Source: Humibacter sp. RRB41 (GTDB lineage Bacteria; Actinomycetota; Actinomycetes; Actinomycetales; Microbacteriaceae). From it: 64,000 bases of DNA. A program made the translations under genes and the position numbers. The notes below the pieces were generated by a model. The model was not told the DNA's origin, ran no database searches, and saw nothing but the letters and a program-made list of their open reading frames with translations. Below, in pieces: positions 35,464 through 43,343 of this stretch. The DNA lies in assembly GCF_022761015.1 (NCBI RefSeq), contig NZ_JAKWJQ010000001.1:620001-684000 (forward strand). The letters are read 5' to 3'. The first letter of the stretch is position 1. Every line of letters starts with the position of its first letter.

Positions 35464-36290
35464 CGCAGATCATGGGCGTCCTCAATGTGACGCCCGACTC
35501 GTTCAGCGACGGTGGACGCTGGGCGTCGACGGATGCCGCCATCGCCCACGGCGTCGAGCTCGCCAGGCAGGGCGCAGACATCGTGGACGTCGGAGGGGAG
35601 TCGACAAGACCCGGCGCCGAACGTGTTCCCGTACCTGCAGAGCTGGGGCGCGTGCTGCCGGTGGTCAGCGAGCTGGCTGCGCGGGGCATCCGCGTCAGCA
35701 TCGACACCATGAACAGCGAGACCGCCAAGGCCGCCGTCGACGCCGGAGCGCAGATCGTGAACGACGTGTCGGGCGGGCTGGCCGATCCGGCCATGGCGCC
35801 ACTCATCGCCGAGCGCGGGGTGCACTACGTGGTGATGCACTGGCGCGGGCACAGCGACCACATGAACGATCTCGCCACGTACGAGGATGCCGCCCACGAC
35901 GTTCGCGACGAGCTGCTGCGCCGCGTCGACGCACTCGAAGCGCAGGGTGTCGGGGCCGAGCGGATCATCATCGACCCCGGGCTCGGATTCGCGAAGAACG
36001 CCGACCACAACTGGGACGTGCTGCACCACCTGCGCGAGTTCGAGGCGGTGGGGCTGCCCGTGCTGGTCGCTGCGTCGCGCAAGAGGTTCCTCGGAGAGTT
36101 GATGCCGCAGGGAGCATCCATTCAGGACCGCGATCTGCCGACGGCCGTCATCACGGCGCTGGCCGCCCGCGACGGCGCGTGGGGCGTGCGCGTGCACGAC
36201 GTCGTGTCGACGCGCATCGCGCTCGATGTCGTTCGCTCCTGGGAGAAGGGCACCGCCGAAGAGGCTCGACACGAGAAGATGGATCGATGA
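35460..36290 (+). CDS. folP: Dihydropteroate synthase
   Basis: A 276-residue TIM-barrel enzyme that joins DHPP and p-aminobenzoate; it is the sulfonamide target. MGVLNVTPDSFSDGGRW is signature 1, DIVDVGGESTRPGAE signature 2, and IVNDVSGG, IIIDPGLGFAK and PVLVAASRKRFLGEL are the other pterin- and phosphate-binding loops. It starts at the GTG overlapping the folE stop and ends in an ATGA overlap with folB. Confidence 0.97.
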   Translation: MTQIMGVLNVTPDSFSDGGRWASTDAAIAHGVELARQGADIVDVGGESTRPGAERVPVPAELGRVLPVVSELAARGIRVSIDTMNSETAKAAVDAGAQIVNDVSGGLADPAMAPLIAERGVHYVVMHWRGHSDHMNDLATYEDAAHDVRDELLRRVDALEAQGVGAERIIIDPGLGFAKNADHNWDVLHHLREFEAVGLPVLVAASRKRFLGELMPQGASIQDRDLPTAVITALAARDGAWGVRVHDVVSTRIALDVVRSWEKGTAEEARHEKMDR

Positions 36291-36673
36291 GCGGCGACCG
36301 GATCACCCTGACCGGCCTGCGCGTGCGCGCACATCACGGTGTCTTCGAGTTCGAGCGCGAGCAGGGGCAGGACTTCGTGATCGACGTGACCGCGTGGCTC
36401 GACCTCGGCCCGGCGGCGCGCGGCGACGAGCTCGCAGCGACCGTGCACTACGGCGAGCTGGCCGAAGCGGTGACGGATGCCGTGACATCCGATCCGGTCG
36501 ACCTGATCGAGACCGTCGCGGAGCGCGTGGCACGCGTCGTACTGTCGTTCCCCGCCGAGCGCACCGAGGTGACCGTGCACAAGCCGGATGCCCCGATCTC
36601 CGTGCCCTTCGGCGACGTCGCGGTCACGGTGGTGCGCGACCGCACCTGGTACGAGAGCGTGGTGACCCCGTGA
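36287..36673 (+). CDS. folB: Dihydroneopterin aldolase
   Basis: A 128-residue enzyme that cleaves dihydroneopterin to hydroxymethyl-dihydropterin and glycolaldehyde. ITLTGLRVRAHHGVFEFERE is the conserved N-terminus; HYGELAEAV and DLIETVAERVARVVL hold the substrate-contacting Glu; VHKPDAPI has the catalytic Lys. The ATG overlaps the folP stop and the TGA overlaps the folK GTG. Confidence 0.96.
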   Translation: MSGDRITLTGLRVRAHHGVFEFEREQGQDFVIDVTAWLDLGPAARGDELAATVHYGELAEAVTDAVTSDPVDLIETVAERVARVVLSFPAERTEVTVHKPDAPISVPFGDVAVTVVRDRTWYESVVTP

Positions 36674-37209
36674 TCGCCGTGAAGCCCCGGCAGCAACGAC
36701 TGCGTCCGCTGGAGCCGGCCGTCGTCGCGTTCGGCAGCAACCTCGGCGACCGCGAGGCGACCGTGAAGGCGGCGCTCGACGACCTCGCCGCGACGCCCGG
36801 GGTGCGACTGGATGCCGTCTCGCCCTTCATCGAGACCGCCGCCGTGCGCCTCGACGGCGTCGACGAGGATGCGCCGCGTTACCTGAACGGCGTCGCGCTC
36901 ATCTCGACGGCGCTCGATCCGCACGGGTTGCTCGCCGAGCTGCACCGCATCGAGGATGCCCATGGCCGCGTGCGCGTCGAACGCTGGGGCGACCGCACGC
37001 TCGACCTCGACCTCATCGCGATGGGTGGCAGACAGGTGCACGACGACGAGTTGCAGCTGCCGCATCCGCGGGTATCCGAGCGGGAGTTCGTGCTCGCCCC
37101 GTGGCTCGAGGTCGACCCGGATGCCGAGCTGCCGGAGCTGGGACGCGTCGATGCGCTGCTGGCGCGGCTGCGGGCATCCGATGCCACGCCGGCGGGAGGT
37201 GCCTCGTGA
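36670..37209 (+). CDS. folK: HPPK, 2-amino-4-hydroxy-6-hydroxymethyldihydropteridine pyrophosphokinase
   Basis: A 179-residue kinase that pyrophosphorylates hydroxymethyl-dihydropterin. VVAFGSNLGDRE is the pterin-binding start, RVRVERWGDRTLDLDLIAMG the signature with two Mg-binding Asp residues, and LPHPRVSEREFVLAPWLEV the C-terminal block. A 16-residue extension precedes the family start. The GTG at 36670 overlaps the folB stop, and its TGA overlaps the DUF3180 GTG. Confidence 0.96.
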   Translation: MIAVKPRQQRLRPLEPAVVAFGSNLGDREATVKAALDDLAATPGVRLDAVSPFIETAAVRLDGVDEDAPRYLNGVALISTALDPHGLLAELHRIEDAHGRVRVERWGDRTLDLDLIAMGGRQVHDDELQLPHPRVSEREFVLAPWLEVDPDAELPELGRVDALLARLRASDATPAGGAS

Positions 37210-37682
37210 GACGCACAGGACCCACCGCCCTCATCGTGCTCGGTGTCATCGGCATCGCGATCGGATACCTGCTCGAGATCGCGTTGGTCGCCGCCGGTAC
37301 GTCGATGCTCATCCCGCCCATCTCGCTGTCGGTCACGTTGATCGCGATCGGGGTCATCGTGGTGCTGCTAGCCATTCCGATCAGACGCGCCGTGCGCAGC
37401 AAGGTGAGGGTGCACGTCGATCCGTTCCGTGCGATGCGCATCGCCGTGCTCGCCAAGGCGTGCAGCTTCGTCGGCGGGCTGCTCACCGGTACCGGCATCG
37501 GCATCGTGGTCTACGTGCTGACGCGCCCGGTGACGTCGCCCAGTTCGACCTGGCTGAGCGTGATCGCGGCGGTGAGTGCGGTCATCCTGCTCGTCGGCGG
37601 GCTCATCGCGGAGTCGTTCTGCGCGCTGCCGCCCTCGGACGACGAGAAGGAGCAGTCGCCCGATCACGCCCCGGCCCGCTGA
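37206..37682 (+). CDS. DUF3180 family membrane protein
   Basis: A 158-residue protein with four hydrophobic segments (TALIVLGVIGIAIGYLLEIA, LIPPISLSVTLIAIGVIVVL, ACSFVGGLLTGTGIGIVVYV and VIAAVSAVILLVGGLIAESF) and a polar tail. This family is conserved at the end of actinobacterial fol operons. It overlaps folK by 4 bp and so is coupled to folate genes, but I know of no assigned activity; a role in folate or pterin movement is only a guess. Confidence 0.88.
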   Translation: MRRTGPTALIVLGVIGIAIGYLLEIALVAAGTSMLIPPISLSVTLIAIGVIVVLLAIPIRRAVRSKVRVHVDPFRAMRIAVLAKACSFVGGLLTGTGIGIVVYVLTRPVTSPSSTWLSVIAAVSAVILLVGGLIAESFCALPPSDDEKEQSPDHAPAR

Positions 37683-37802
37683 AGCGGTGCGCCGCGCTGA
37701 CGCTCGCTCACCTCTAACGTTCATCAGCACTGTCCCCCTCTGCCGTGCTTCGTGCCCGGACCGCCCGCGCAGCCTGTGAAAACGGTGCGCGCTGGTGCGG
37801 CC

Positions 37803-37828
37803 GCGTGGTGTCGCTGCGTGGTGTCGCC
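37803..37828. repeat. Tandem 13-mer in the gap after the fol operon
   Basis: GCGTGGTGTCGC(T/C) occurs twice in direct succession (37803-37815 and 37816-37828). The surrounding 271-bp gap (37683-37953) between DUF3180 and the AraC gene contains no other gene or clear terminator. Confidence 0.6.
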
Positions 37829-37953
37829 GCGTTTCCGGTTCGCCCAGGCCGCTCTTCAGGACATACCGCGCGACGTCCACACCATGGCCGCCTCGCCTCG
37901 TATCTCCTGCAGAAGTGCGCGACCGTCGGCGTCCTCGGTGCAAACTGGATGGC

Positions 37954-38412
37954 ATGCCGGTCGATCTCGGGGAACTCCGCCGACTCCGTCGTGCCCGCGA
38001 TCGGATGGACCGCGAATACGCCGAGCCGCTCGACGTCGAGGCGCTCGCGAGCACGGCGCTGATGTCGCAGGCGCACTTCAGCCGCAGGTTCAAGGAGACG
38101 TACTCCGAGACGCCGTACTCCTACCTGATGACACGGCGCATCGAACGCGCGAAGGCCATGTTGCGATCGACCGAGCTCAGCGTGACGGATGTCTGTTTCG
38201 CCGTCGGATGCACCAGCCTCGGCTCGTTCTCCAGCAAGTTCACTGAGCTCGTCGGCGAGAGTCCGACGGACTACCGGGCGCGCAATCACGACGCGTTGAA
38301 GATGTTCTCGCCGTGCCAGGTCATGGTGCTGACCAGGCCCCGCATCACGCGCAACGAGTCCGGCACCCAAGTGAGCAGTTTCGGAGAAGCGCCGGCGGCA
38401 TCCCGCGCCTAG
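37954..38412 (+). CDS. AraC family transcriptional regulator
   Basis: A 152-residue protein containing only the two helix-turn-helix motifs of AraC/XylS proteins (LDVEALASTALMSQAHFSRR and VTDVCFAVGCTSLGSFSSKF) and a short tail (SPCQVMVLTRPR); there is no N-terminal ligand domain. ATG 37954 lies 8 bases after a weak CAAACT box. It is followed at 11 bp by a VOC protein gene; this AraC-VOC pairing is common in Actinobacteria, which suggests that the VOC product is its target. Confidence 0.9.
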   Translation: MPVDLGELRRLRRARDRMDREYAEPLDVEALASTALMSQAHFSRRFKETYSETPYSYLMTRRIERAKAMLRSTELSVTDVCFAVGCTSLGSFSSKFTELVGESPTDYRARNHDALKMFSPCQVMVLTRPRITRNESGTQVSSFGEAPAASRA

Positions 38413-38422
38413 CGTTGCAGTC

Positions 38423-38827
38423 ATGACAACTTCACTCAGCGGCGTGCACATCGTGGTCGACGATCCGGATGCCGCCCTCGTGTTCTACCGCGACACGCTC
38501 GGTCTGACCGTGCGCAGCGAGGTCGCCAATGGCGGCTTCCGCTGGATCACCCTCGTCACCGACAGCCAGCCCGAGGTCGAGATCGTTCTCGAGCAGCCGC
38601 ACGCTGGACGCTCGGAGGAGAACGGCGATGCCGTCGCGGCCCTGCTCGCCAAGGGCGAGTTGCAGATGGTGCAGTTCCGCTCGGACGACCTCGACGCGAC
38701 GTTCGAGAAGGTGTCAGCGGCGTTCGGGGCCGAGGTCGTGCAGGAGCCGACCGAGCAGTTCTGGGGTGTGCGCGACTTCGCAGTGCGTGACCCTGCAGGC
38801 AACATGGTGCGCATCGCCCAGGCCTAG
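38423..38827 (+). CDS. VOC family (glyoxalase/bleomycin resistance-like) protein
   Basis: A 134-residue protein with two beta-alpha-beta-beta-beta modules: VHIVVDDPDAALVFYRDTLG at the N-terminus and FGVRDFAVRDPAGNMVRIAQ-like residues WGVRDFAVRDPAGN at the end, with conserved metal-site positions His10 and Glu in VEIVLEQ. A TAGCGT box (38410-38415) lies 7 bases before the ATG and overlaps the AraC stop, so it can be transcribed separately and without a leader. Substrate unknown. Confidence 0.9.
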   Translation: MTTSLSGVHIVVDDPDAALVFYRDTLGLTVRSEVANGGFRWITLVTDSQPEVEIVLEQPHAGRSEENGDAVAALLAKGELQMVQFRSDDLDATFEKVSAAFGAEVVQEPTEQFWGVRDFAVRDPAGNMVRIAQA

Positions 38828-38886
38828 GGCGCCACGCCTGGAGGACAGGCCGCGGTTCGTCGGTGGGCGGAGCGGGCCGGGCGTGC

Positions 38887-39513
38887 TCAGCCGCGGGGCT
38901 TGCGGTCGGCGCGACGCACCAGCGTCCATGCGATCGGCAGCAGTGCTGCGGCGATCGCCCACTTGATGATGCCGCCGAGGATGAACGGCGTGAATCCGGC
39001 GGCCATCACGGCCGCGAAGTCGTTCGGCAGGCCGAGGTTGCCCAGCACGATCGCGAGATACGGCAGACCGAACAGGAACGGCACGATGCTGGCGGCGAGG
39101 AAGCCGGCAGACGCGAGCAGCGGATGCCTGTCCCAGGCGCGCTCCGACAGCCATCCGATCAGCGCGGCCGAGAAGATGAACCCGATCACGAACCCGAAGC
39201 TCGGTGTGAGCACCGAGGCCGGTCCACCGGTGAAGTCGGCGAAGATCGGCAGGCCGGCGAGCCCGAGCAGCATGTAGAGCGTTGTCGACACGATTCCGCG
39301 CCAGGCGCCGAGGCTCGCGCCGACCAGCAGCACGGCGAGCGTCTGCCCGGTGACCGGCACCGGCCAGAGCGGCACGGAGATCTGCGCGGAGACCGCGATG
39401 AGCGCGGTGCCGGCCAGGATCAGAATGGCGTTCGTGATCGCGTTACGAGGCACGACGCGATCGGCCAGGGTCGGCACGAGGCGCTGTGTGGGGGCGGATG
39501 CTGCTGTCGACAC
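38887..39513 (-). CDS. bioY: Biotin transporter BioY
   Basis: A 208-residue S-component of the biotin ECF transporter, with about six membrane helices. ALIAVSAQISVPLWPVPVTG followed by QTLAVLL is the BioY signature (PVP.T.QT), and GLPIFADFTGG, PSFGFVIGFI and LGNLGLPNDFAAVMAAGFTP match the family. No bioM/bioN genes are adjacent, so it may act alone or use a shared ECF module. The upstream region holds inverted repeats that may be operators. Confidence 0.95.
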   Translation of the reverse strand: MSTAASAPTQRLVPTLADRVVPRNAITNAILILAGTALIAVSAQISVPLWPVPVTGQTLAVLLVGASLGAWRGIVSTTLYMLLGLAGLPIFADFTGGPASVLTPSFGFVIGFIFSAALIGWLSERAWDRHPLLASAGFLAASIVPFLFGLPYLAIVLGNLGLPNDFAAVMAAGFTPFILGGIIKWAIAAALLPIAWTLVRRADRKPRG

Positions 39514-39572
39514 GGTGGTCTCCGTTCGGTGGGCGTGGTCCAGAGGGTGGTGGTGTTGCGATCGAAGCGTGG

Positions 39573-39600
39573 GTTCCGGTGAACACCGAGCTGCTCGGTG
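39573..39600. promoter_or_regulatory. Inverted repeats upstream of bioY
   Basis: GTTCCGGTGAAC (39573-39584) has GTTC/GAAC arms. It is directly followed by a perfect hairpin, CACCGAGCTGCTCGGTG (39584-39600, 7-bp arms, 3-base loop). These lie 60-87 bp upstream of the bioY start on the minus strand. They could be a repressor operator or a 5'-UTR hairpin. They do not match the BioQ half-site orientation. Confidence 0.4.
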
Positions 39601-39690
39601 CGCAACGTCGATCTCACACTAGACCGGGACCTCAGACGGGCTTGCTGTGCAGCGGTGACATTCGATCGGTGCATTGTTTGGCGGAATACA

Positions 39691-39733
39691 CCAAGGGCGG
39701 CGGCCGCTCTCGTGATGCGACCACCGCCCTTGG
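39691..39733. terminator. Strong hairpin after the MFS gene
   Basis: CCAAGGGCGGCGG (39691-39703) and CCACCGCCCTTGG (39721-39733) form a 13-bp stem with one mismatch and a 17-base loop, 31 bp downstream of the MFS stop on the minus strand. No T-tract follows on either strand, so it would be an atypical terminator or a transcript-stabilising hairpin separating the MFS gene from bioY. Confidence 0.5.
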
Positions 39734-39763
39734 CGAACGATGCCAGATCTGTGCTTTGCCCGT

Positions 39764-41308
39764 TCAGCGTTCCTCGGGAAGGACCTCAGCAGTCGGCGCA
39801 CCTGTCGTGGCGTCGGGCGCGATGACGGTCTGCGGCTCGGTTCCGCCCTGGTATTGCACCGTCTTGTGCAGCACTGCCATCAGCAGCATGACCACACCGG
39901 CGGCGGCAAGGACCCACCACAGGTTGGTGTACGACTGCGCCGTCGGAACCGACACCTTCGCCCCGTTCACCGGCACGACCACGGCCGTGGCGTAGAGCAC
40001 GGCAGTGAAGACCGGCGCCGCCAGAGATCCGATGGTGCCGGTCACGGTCGTCGCCGCCGCCGAGAACAGCGAAGCCTCGCTGTCTTTCGCCGCGTGCAGG
40101 AAGGCCGCGTTCGCTGTGGTGCTGCCGAGAGCGTAGGCGATGCCCCAGATGCCCATGCCCACCGCGTTCTGCCAGATCTCCGAGTGGCCGAGGGCCATGA
40201 ACGTGAAGCCGACCACCGTGAGAGCGCCGGCGATGAAGAACGACGTCTTGATGCCGATACGGGTGATCACGCGACCGACGAAGAAGCCGCCGAAGAGAAT
40301 GAAGAACGCCGTCGGCATCAGGAACAGCGAAGCCATCAGCACGATGTAGCCGTATCCGTAGTCGAGTTCGGGCACACCCGGCACCGGTGTGAACTCCGCG
40401 TAGCTGGTGACGGCGAGGTTCGAGATGATCGCGACGGCGGCGAAGAGGCCGGCGGCGAAGTACGCGGGAACGGCCGAGCGACGGAAGGTTCGACGCAGAT
40501 CGATCATCGGTGAGCTCACGGAGAGTTCCCACCAGACCCAGCCGCCCATGGCGACGAATCCGATCACAAGCGCCAGCACCGCACCGCTGCCCCACTCGCT
40601 GGCGTAGCTGATGGCGACGGCGATCAACGTGAGTCCCACGATGAGGAGCGCGGCGCCCAGGTAATCGATGCGCGTCCGCGACTGGACCCTGTAGTCGGGA
40701 ACCAGGATCCAGCCGACCACGAAGGTGAGTGCGGCGAGGACGGCCATCACCCAGAACACCGTGTGCACGCTGCCCTGAAGCTGAAGCACCGTTCCCCCGA
40801 GGAGGAACGAGAAGGCGACGCCAACGCCGACCGCGGCCGTGACGAGCCCGAGACCACGGTTGGTGCCATGGGCATCCGTCGACTTCTCCCGCACGAGAGC
40901 GAGCGAGATCGGGATCGCGGCGCTGAGCCCGAGGACGATGCGACCGATCAGCAGAAGGGTGAAGCCGGGCGCCAGAGCGCACAGCACGTTGCCGAGGGTG
41001 GTCATTGCGACGCCGAGGAGGAGAAACCGTCTCAGGCTCACTCTCTCGGCCAATCGCGTGAGCACCGGGAGAGCGCCGGCTCCCACGATGCCGAGGATCG
41101 CCAGAACCACTGTCGCCTGCGATGCCGTGAGGTGGAACTCCTCGCTCATCACGCCCAAAAGGGGGATGAGCGCCAGTGCTTGGCTGTCCCCGACGAGGAC
41201 GATCAAGGCTGCGACGACGGCCACTGCTGTGACCGGGCGAATGTGAAGCCTCGCAAGTCGCAGCTCAATTCTGCCGGCCGATAATTGCGCTACAGATGTG
41301 CTGTTCAT
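39764..41308 (-). CDS. MFS transporter, DHA2-like multidrug efflux type
   Basis: A 514-residue transporter with about 14 hydrophobic segments, which suits the 14-helix DHA2 group. Motif A-like PVLTRLAERVSLRRFLLLG follows helix 2, and motif C-like GVGVAFSFLLGGTV is in helix 5. The protein has a polar N-terminus and a Pro/Thr-rich C-terminal tail (GGTEPQTVIAPDATTGAPTA). It starts with ATG 41308 preceded by AGGGCAGGAA. It lies alone beside a long AT-rich gap; no regulator gene is adjacent. Substrate unknown. Confidence 0.85.
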   Translation of the reverse strand: MNSTSVAQLSAGRIELRLARLHIRPVTAVAVVAALIVLVGDSQALALIPLLGVMSEEFHLTASQATVVLAILGIVGAGALPVLTRLAERVSLRRFLLLGVAMTTLGNVLCALAPGFTLLLIGRIVLGLSAAIPISLALVREKSTDAHGTNRGLGLVTAAVGVGVAFSFLLGGTVLQLQGSVHTVFWVMAVLAALTFVVGWILVPDYRVQSRTRIDYLGAALLIVGLTLIAVAISYASEWGSGAVLALVIGFVAMGGWVWWELSVSSPMIDLRRTFRRSAVPAYFAAGLFAAVAIISNLAVTSYAEFTPVPGVPELDYGYGYIVLMASLFLMPTAFFILFGGFFVGRVITRIGIKTSFFIAGALTVVGFTFMALGHSEIWQNAVGMGIWGIAYALGSTTANAAFLHAAKDSEASLFSAAATTVTGTIGSLAAPVFTAVLYATAVVVPVNGAKVSVPTAQSYTNLWWVLAAAGVVMLLMAVLHKTVQYQGGTEPQTVIAPDATTGAPTAEVLPEER

Positions 41309-41681
41309 TTCCTGCCCTGTTATAAGAGAGCGCGCTGAGGACAGGTTCGACCAAGGGGCCTCGTCGCCCTGCGCGATCGTGATCGGATGAACCCTGGGAT
41401 TCAGACGACCATGTCTTCATCCGCTCAGCGTCTTTAATTCGGCATCGGGGCTCGAGTTATTAGAACCGTACAGGCGACGATGCGCTTTGTATACATATTT
41501 CGTGGGATTCGTGAAAAGAAATGAATTCATTCGAAAGACGCGCACGACTGATTGCGCCGGCGTCTTCGCACGGCGTGATTCCACTATGAATGCACGTCAT
41601 CGATAAGGGCGAATGAATTGCATTTTCAATTCGTCCGAGATCGAGAGCGACCGGTGAACGGGTTCCATTCGGCCGTGACTG
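41309..41681. other. AT-rich, palindrome-dense intergenic region
   Basis: A 373-bp gap without a gene between the MFS start and the thiolase stop. It is strikingly AT-rich from about 41430 to 41640. It contains TGTATACA (41488-41495), the 12-bp palindrome AATGAATTCATT (41520-41531), GAATTG-N6-CAATTC (41615-41632) and CCGTGACTGTCACGG (41673-41687, overlapping the thiolase stop). The segment near 41330 (TATAAC on the minus strand) may be the MFS promoter. Confidence 0.6.
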
Positions 41682-42845
41682 TCACGGTCGCTCGTTGGAC
41701 AGAACGAGGCTCCCTCCCGCGCCGAACATCATGCCGACGCCTTGCACGAAACTGGTGTGCACGTCGGGCACCTGCACGACGGCTTCGCCGCGCAACTGAC
41801 GCACGGCCTCCTGGATGGCGAACATTCCGTACATGCCGCTGTGCGTGTAGGAGAGGCCGCCGCCCTGAGTGTTCATCGGAAGGTCTCCGCCCGGCCTGGT
41901 GTGGCCCTCGCGGAAGAACTCCGCCGATTCGCCCTTGCCGACGAACCCGGTGTCTTCGAGCATGTACAACGGCAGGTGCGCGAACGCGTCGTAGAACATC
42001 AGGTGGTCGATGTCGTCGTGCGTCACGCCGGCTGTCTCGAAGGCCTCCTTCGCGCCACGGCGGAACGGCCCGAAGCTCTCCAGATCGTCCATCTGCGAGA
42101 CGATCACGCTCTCCGTTCCCTCGCCGGAACCGAGTACGTAGACGGCGCGGTCGGCCGAAGGGAGATCGCGCGCGCGTTCCGCGCTCATCAGCACGAGGGC
42201 TCCACCGGCATCCGTCACCACACAGCACATGTCACGCGTGAACGGGTAGGCGACGGGTGGCGCGGCGAGTACACCCGCCACGTCGATCGGGTCGCGACGT
42301 TGCGCTCGTTCGTTCGGAATGGCCCACAACCGCTGCGAGACCACGACCTCTGCCAGGTCCTCGCGTGTGAAACCGCGGGAGGCCATGAACGCGAGCACCG
42401 GCGTGGTGAACGACGAGTATGGCGCAAGCGCGCCGTACGGCTGCTCGAATTGTCCGCCCATCGACGACGGAGATGGCGCGTAGTGCGGCACTCCGGTGCG
42501 GGAGCGGCCGGACTCCCCGTGCGTGACGAGCACGACGTTCGCGGCGCCGGATGCGATCGCTGCCGATGCGTGTCGAACGAGTGCCATGAAGCTGCAGCCG
42601 CCGAGCATCGTGCCATCGGCCCAGCGCGGACGGAGGCCGAGCATGTCGGCGAGCTCGATGGCCGTCGGTCCCGCGGTGGCGACTCCGTCGATCTCCGAGA
42701 TGTCGATTCCGGCGTCGGCGATCGCGCGACGCGCCGCATTGGTGTGCAGGTGGATCATCGATACATCCGGCACCTTGCCGATGCGATCGGTTTCGGCTGC
42801 GCCGACGATGGCGATGTTGCCACCGTGCATGCTGGGCGTCGTCAT
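41682..42845 (-). CDS. Thiolase-like protein (lipid-transfer/acetyl-CoA acetyltransferase group)
   Basis: A 387-residue member of the thiolase superfamily, SCP2-thiolase/Ltp type. Cys84 in MLGGCSFMALVRHA is the expected nucleophile. Conserved blocks include VVSQRLWAIPNERAQ, MNTQGGGLSYTHSGMYGM and QGVGMMFGAGGSLVL. It lies 2 bp after a DUF35 gene; in steroid side-chain degradation the Ltp2 aldolase needs such a DUF35 partner. It may therefore be a thiolase or a retro-aldolase acting on a CoA ester. It belongs to the acyl-CoA locus around the TetR gene. Confidence 0.88.
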   Translation of the reverse strand: MTTPSMHGGNIAIVGAAETDRIGKVPDVSMIHLHTNAARRAIADAGIDISEIDGVATAGPTAIELADMLGLRPRWADGTMLGGCSFMALVRHASAAIASGAANVVLVTHGESGRSRTGVPHYAPSPSSMGGQFEQPYGALAPYSSFTTPVLAFMASRGFTREDLAEVVVSQRLWAIPNERAQRRDPIDVAGVLAAPPVAYPFTRDMCCVVTDAGGALVLMSAERARDLPSADRAVYVLGSGEGTESVIVSQMDDLESFGPFRRGAKEAFETAGVTHDDIDHLMFYDAFAHLPLYMLEDTGFVGKGESAEFFREGHTRPGGDLPMNTQGGGLSYTHSGMYGMFAIQEAVRQLRGEAVVQVPDVHTSFVQGVGMMFGAGGSLVLSNERP

Positions 42846-42847
42846 GC

Positions 42848-43297
42848 TCAGGCCCTCGTCTCGAGGGCGGATGCCGCGGCTGCGATCGTGGCCGCGGTGT
42901 CGGGCGTGAAGACGGGCAGGAACTGGTCGCCTCTCGGCTCGAACGCGACCTGCACGCGAAGGCCGAGTGGCAGATTCTCGGGCACCGGCTCGATGCCGAC
43001 GACGTTCGTCATGAGGCGCACGCCTTCGTCGAGTTCGACCAAGGCGATCACCTGCGGTTCTTCCGTGCCGAACATCGGGAACGGGCGGTAATTGATGTTG
43101 TACGACGCGAGCGAGCCTTTACCGGAGACGACACGCCATTCGACATTGTCGGAATTGCATTTCGGGCAATAAGGGCGGGGGTAGAAGTAGAACTTCTCGC
43201 AGGAATTGCACCGCTGAATGCGAAGCTCTCCGACCGCCGTGCCTTCCCAGAACTGAAGGGTTTCCGGAGTGGGTACCGGTACTGGCCCTTGCGACAC
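42848..43297 (-). CDS. DUF35 Zn-ribbon/OB-fold protein
   Basis: A 149-residue protein. Residues about 29-48 form a zinc ribbon (RCNSCEKFYFYPRPYCPKC, CxxC-x10-CxxC), followed by an OB-fold (GKGSLASYNINYRPFPMFG, VIALVELDEGVRLMTNVVG). DUF35 proteins are partners of thiolase-like enzymes and position acyl-CoA substrates. The 2-bp gap to the thiolase gene supports a complex of the two. Confidence 0.92.
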   Translation of the reverse strand: MSQGPVPVPTPETLQFWEGTAVGELRIQRCNSCEKFYFYPRPYCPKCNSDNVEWRVVSGKGSLASYNINYRPFPMFGTEEPQVIALVELDEGVRLMTNVVGIEPVPENLPLGLRVQVAFEPRGDQFLPVFTPDTAATIAAAASALETRA

Positions 43298-43343
43298 ATT
43301 CGCTCCTTTTCGTGGGTATCAGTTCGAGTCCGCGCCGATGGCG

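Noticed and set aside
39573-39584. BioQ operator before bioY
   Set aside because: The half-sites are in the opposite orientation and spacing to the known BioQ pattern.
41461-41474. TAGAACCGTACAGG as a third TetR operator near the thiolase gene
   Set aside because: Only one half-site matches TAGAA...TTCTA; it is not near a predicted start of a locus gene.
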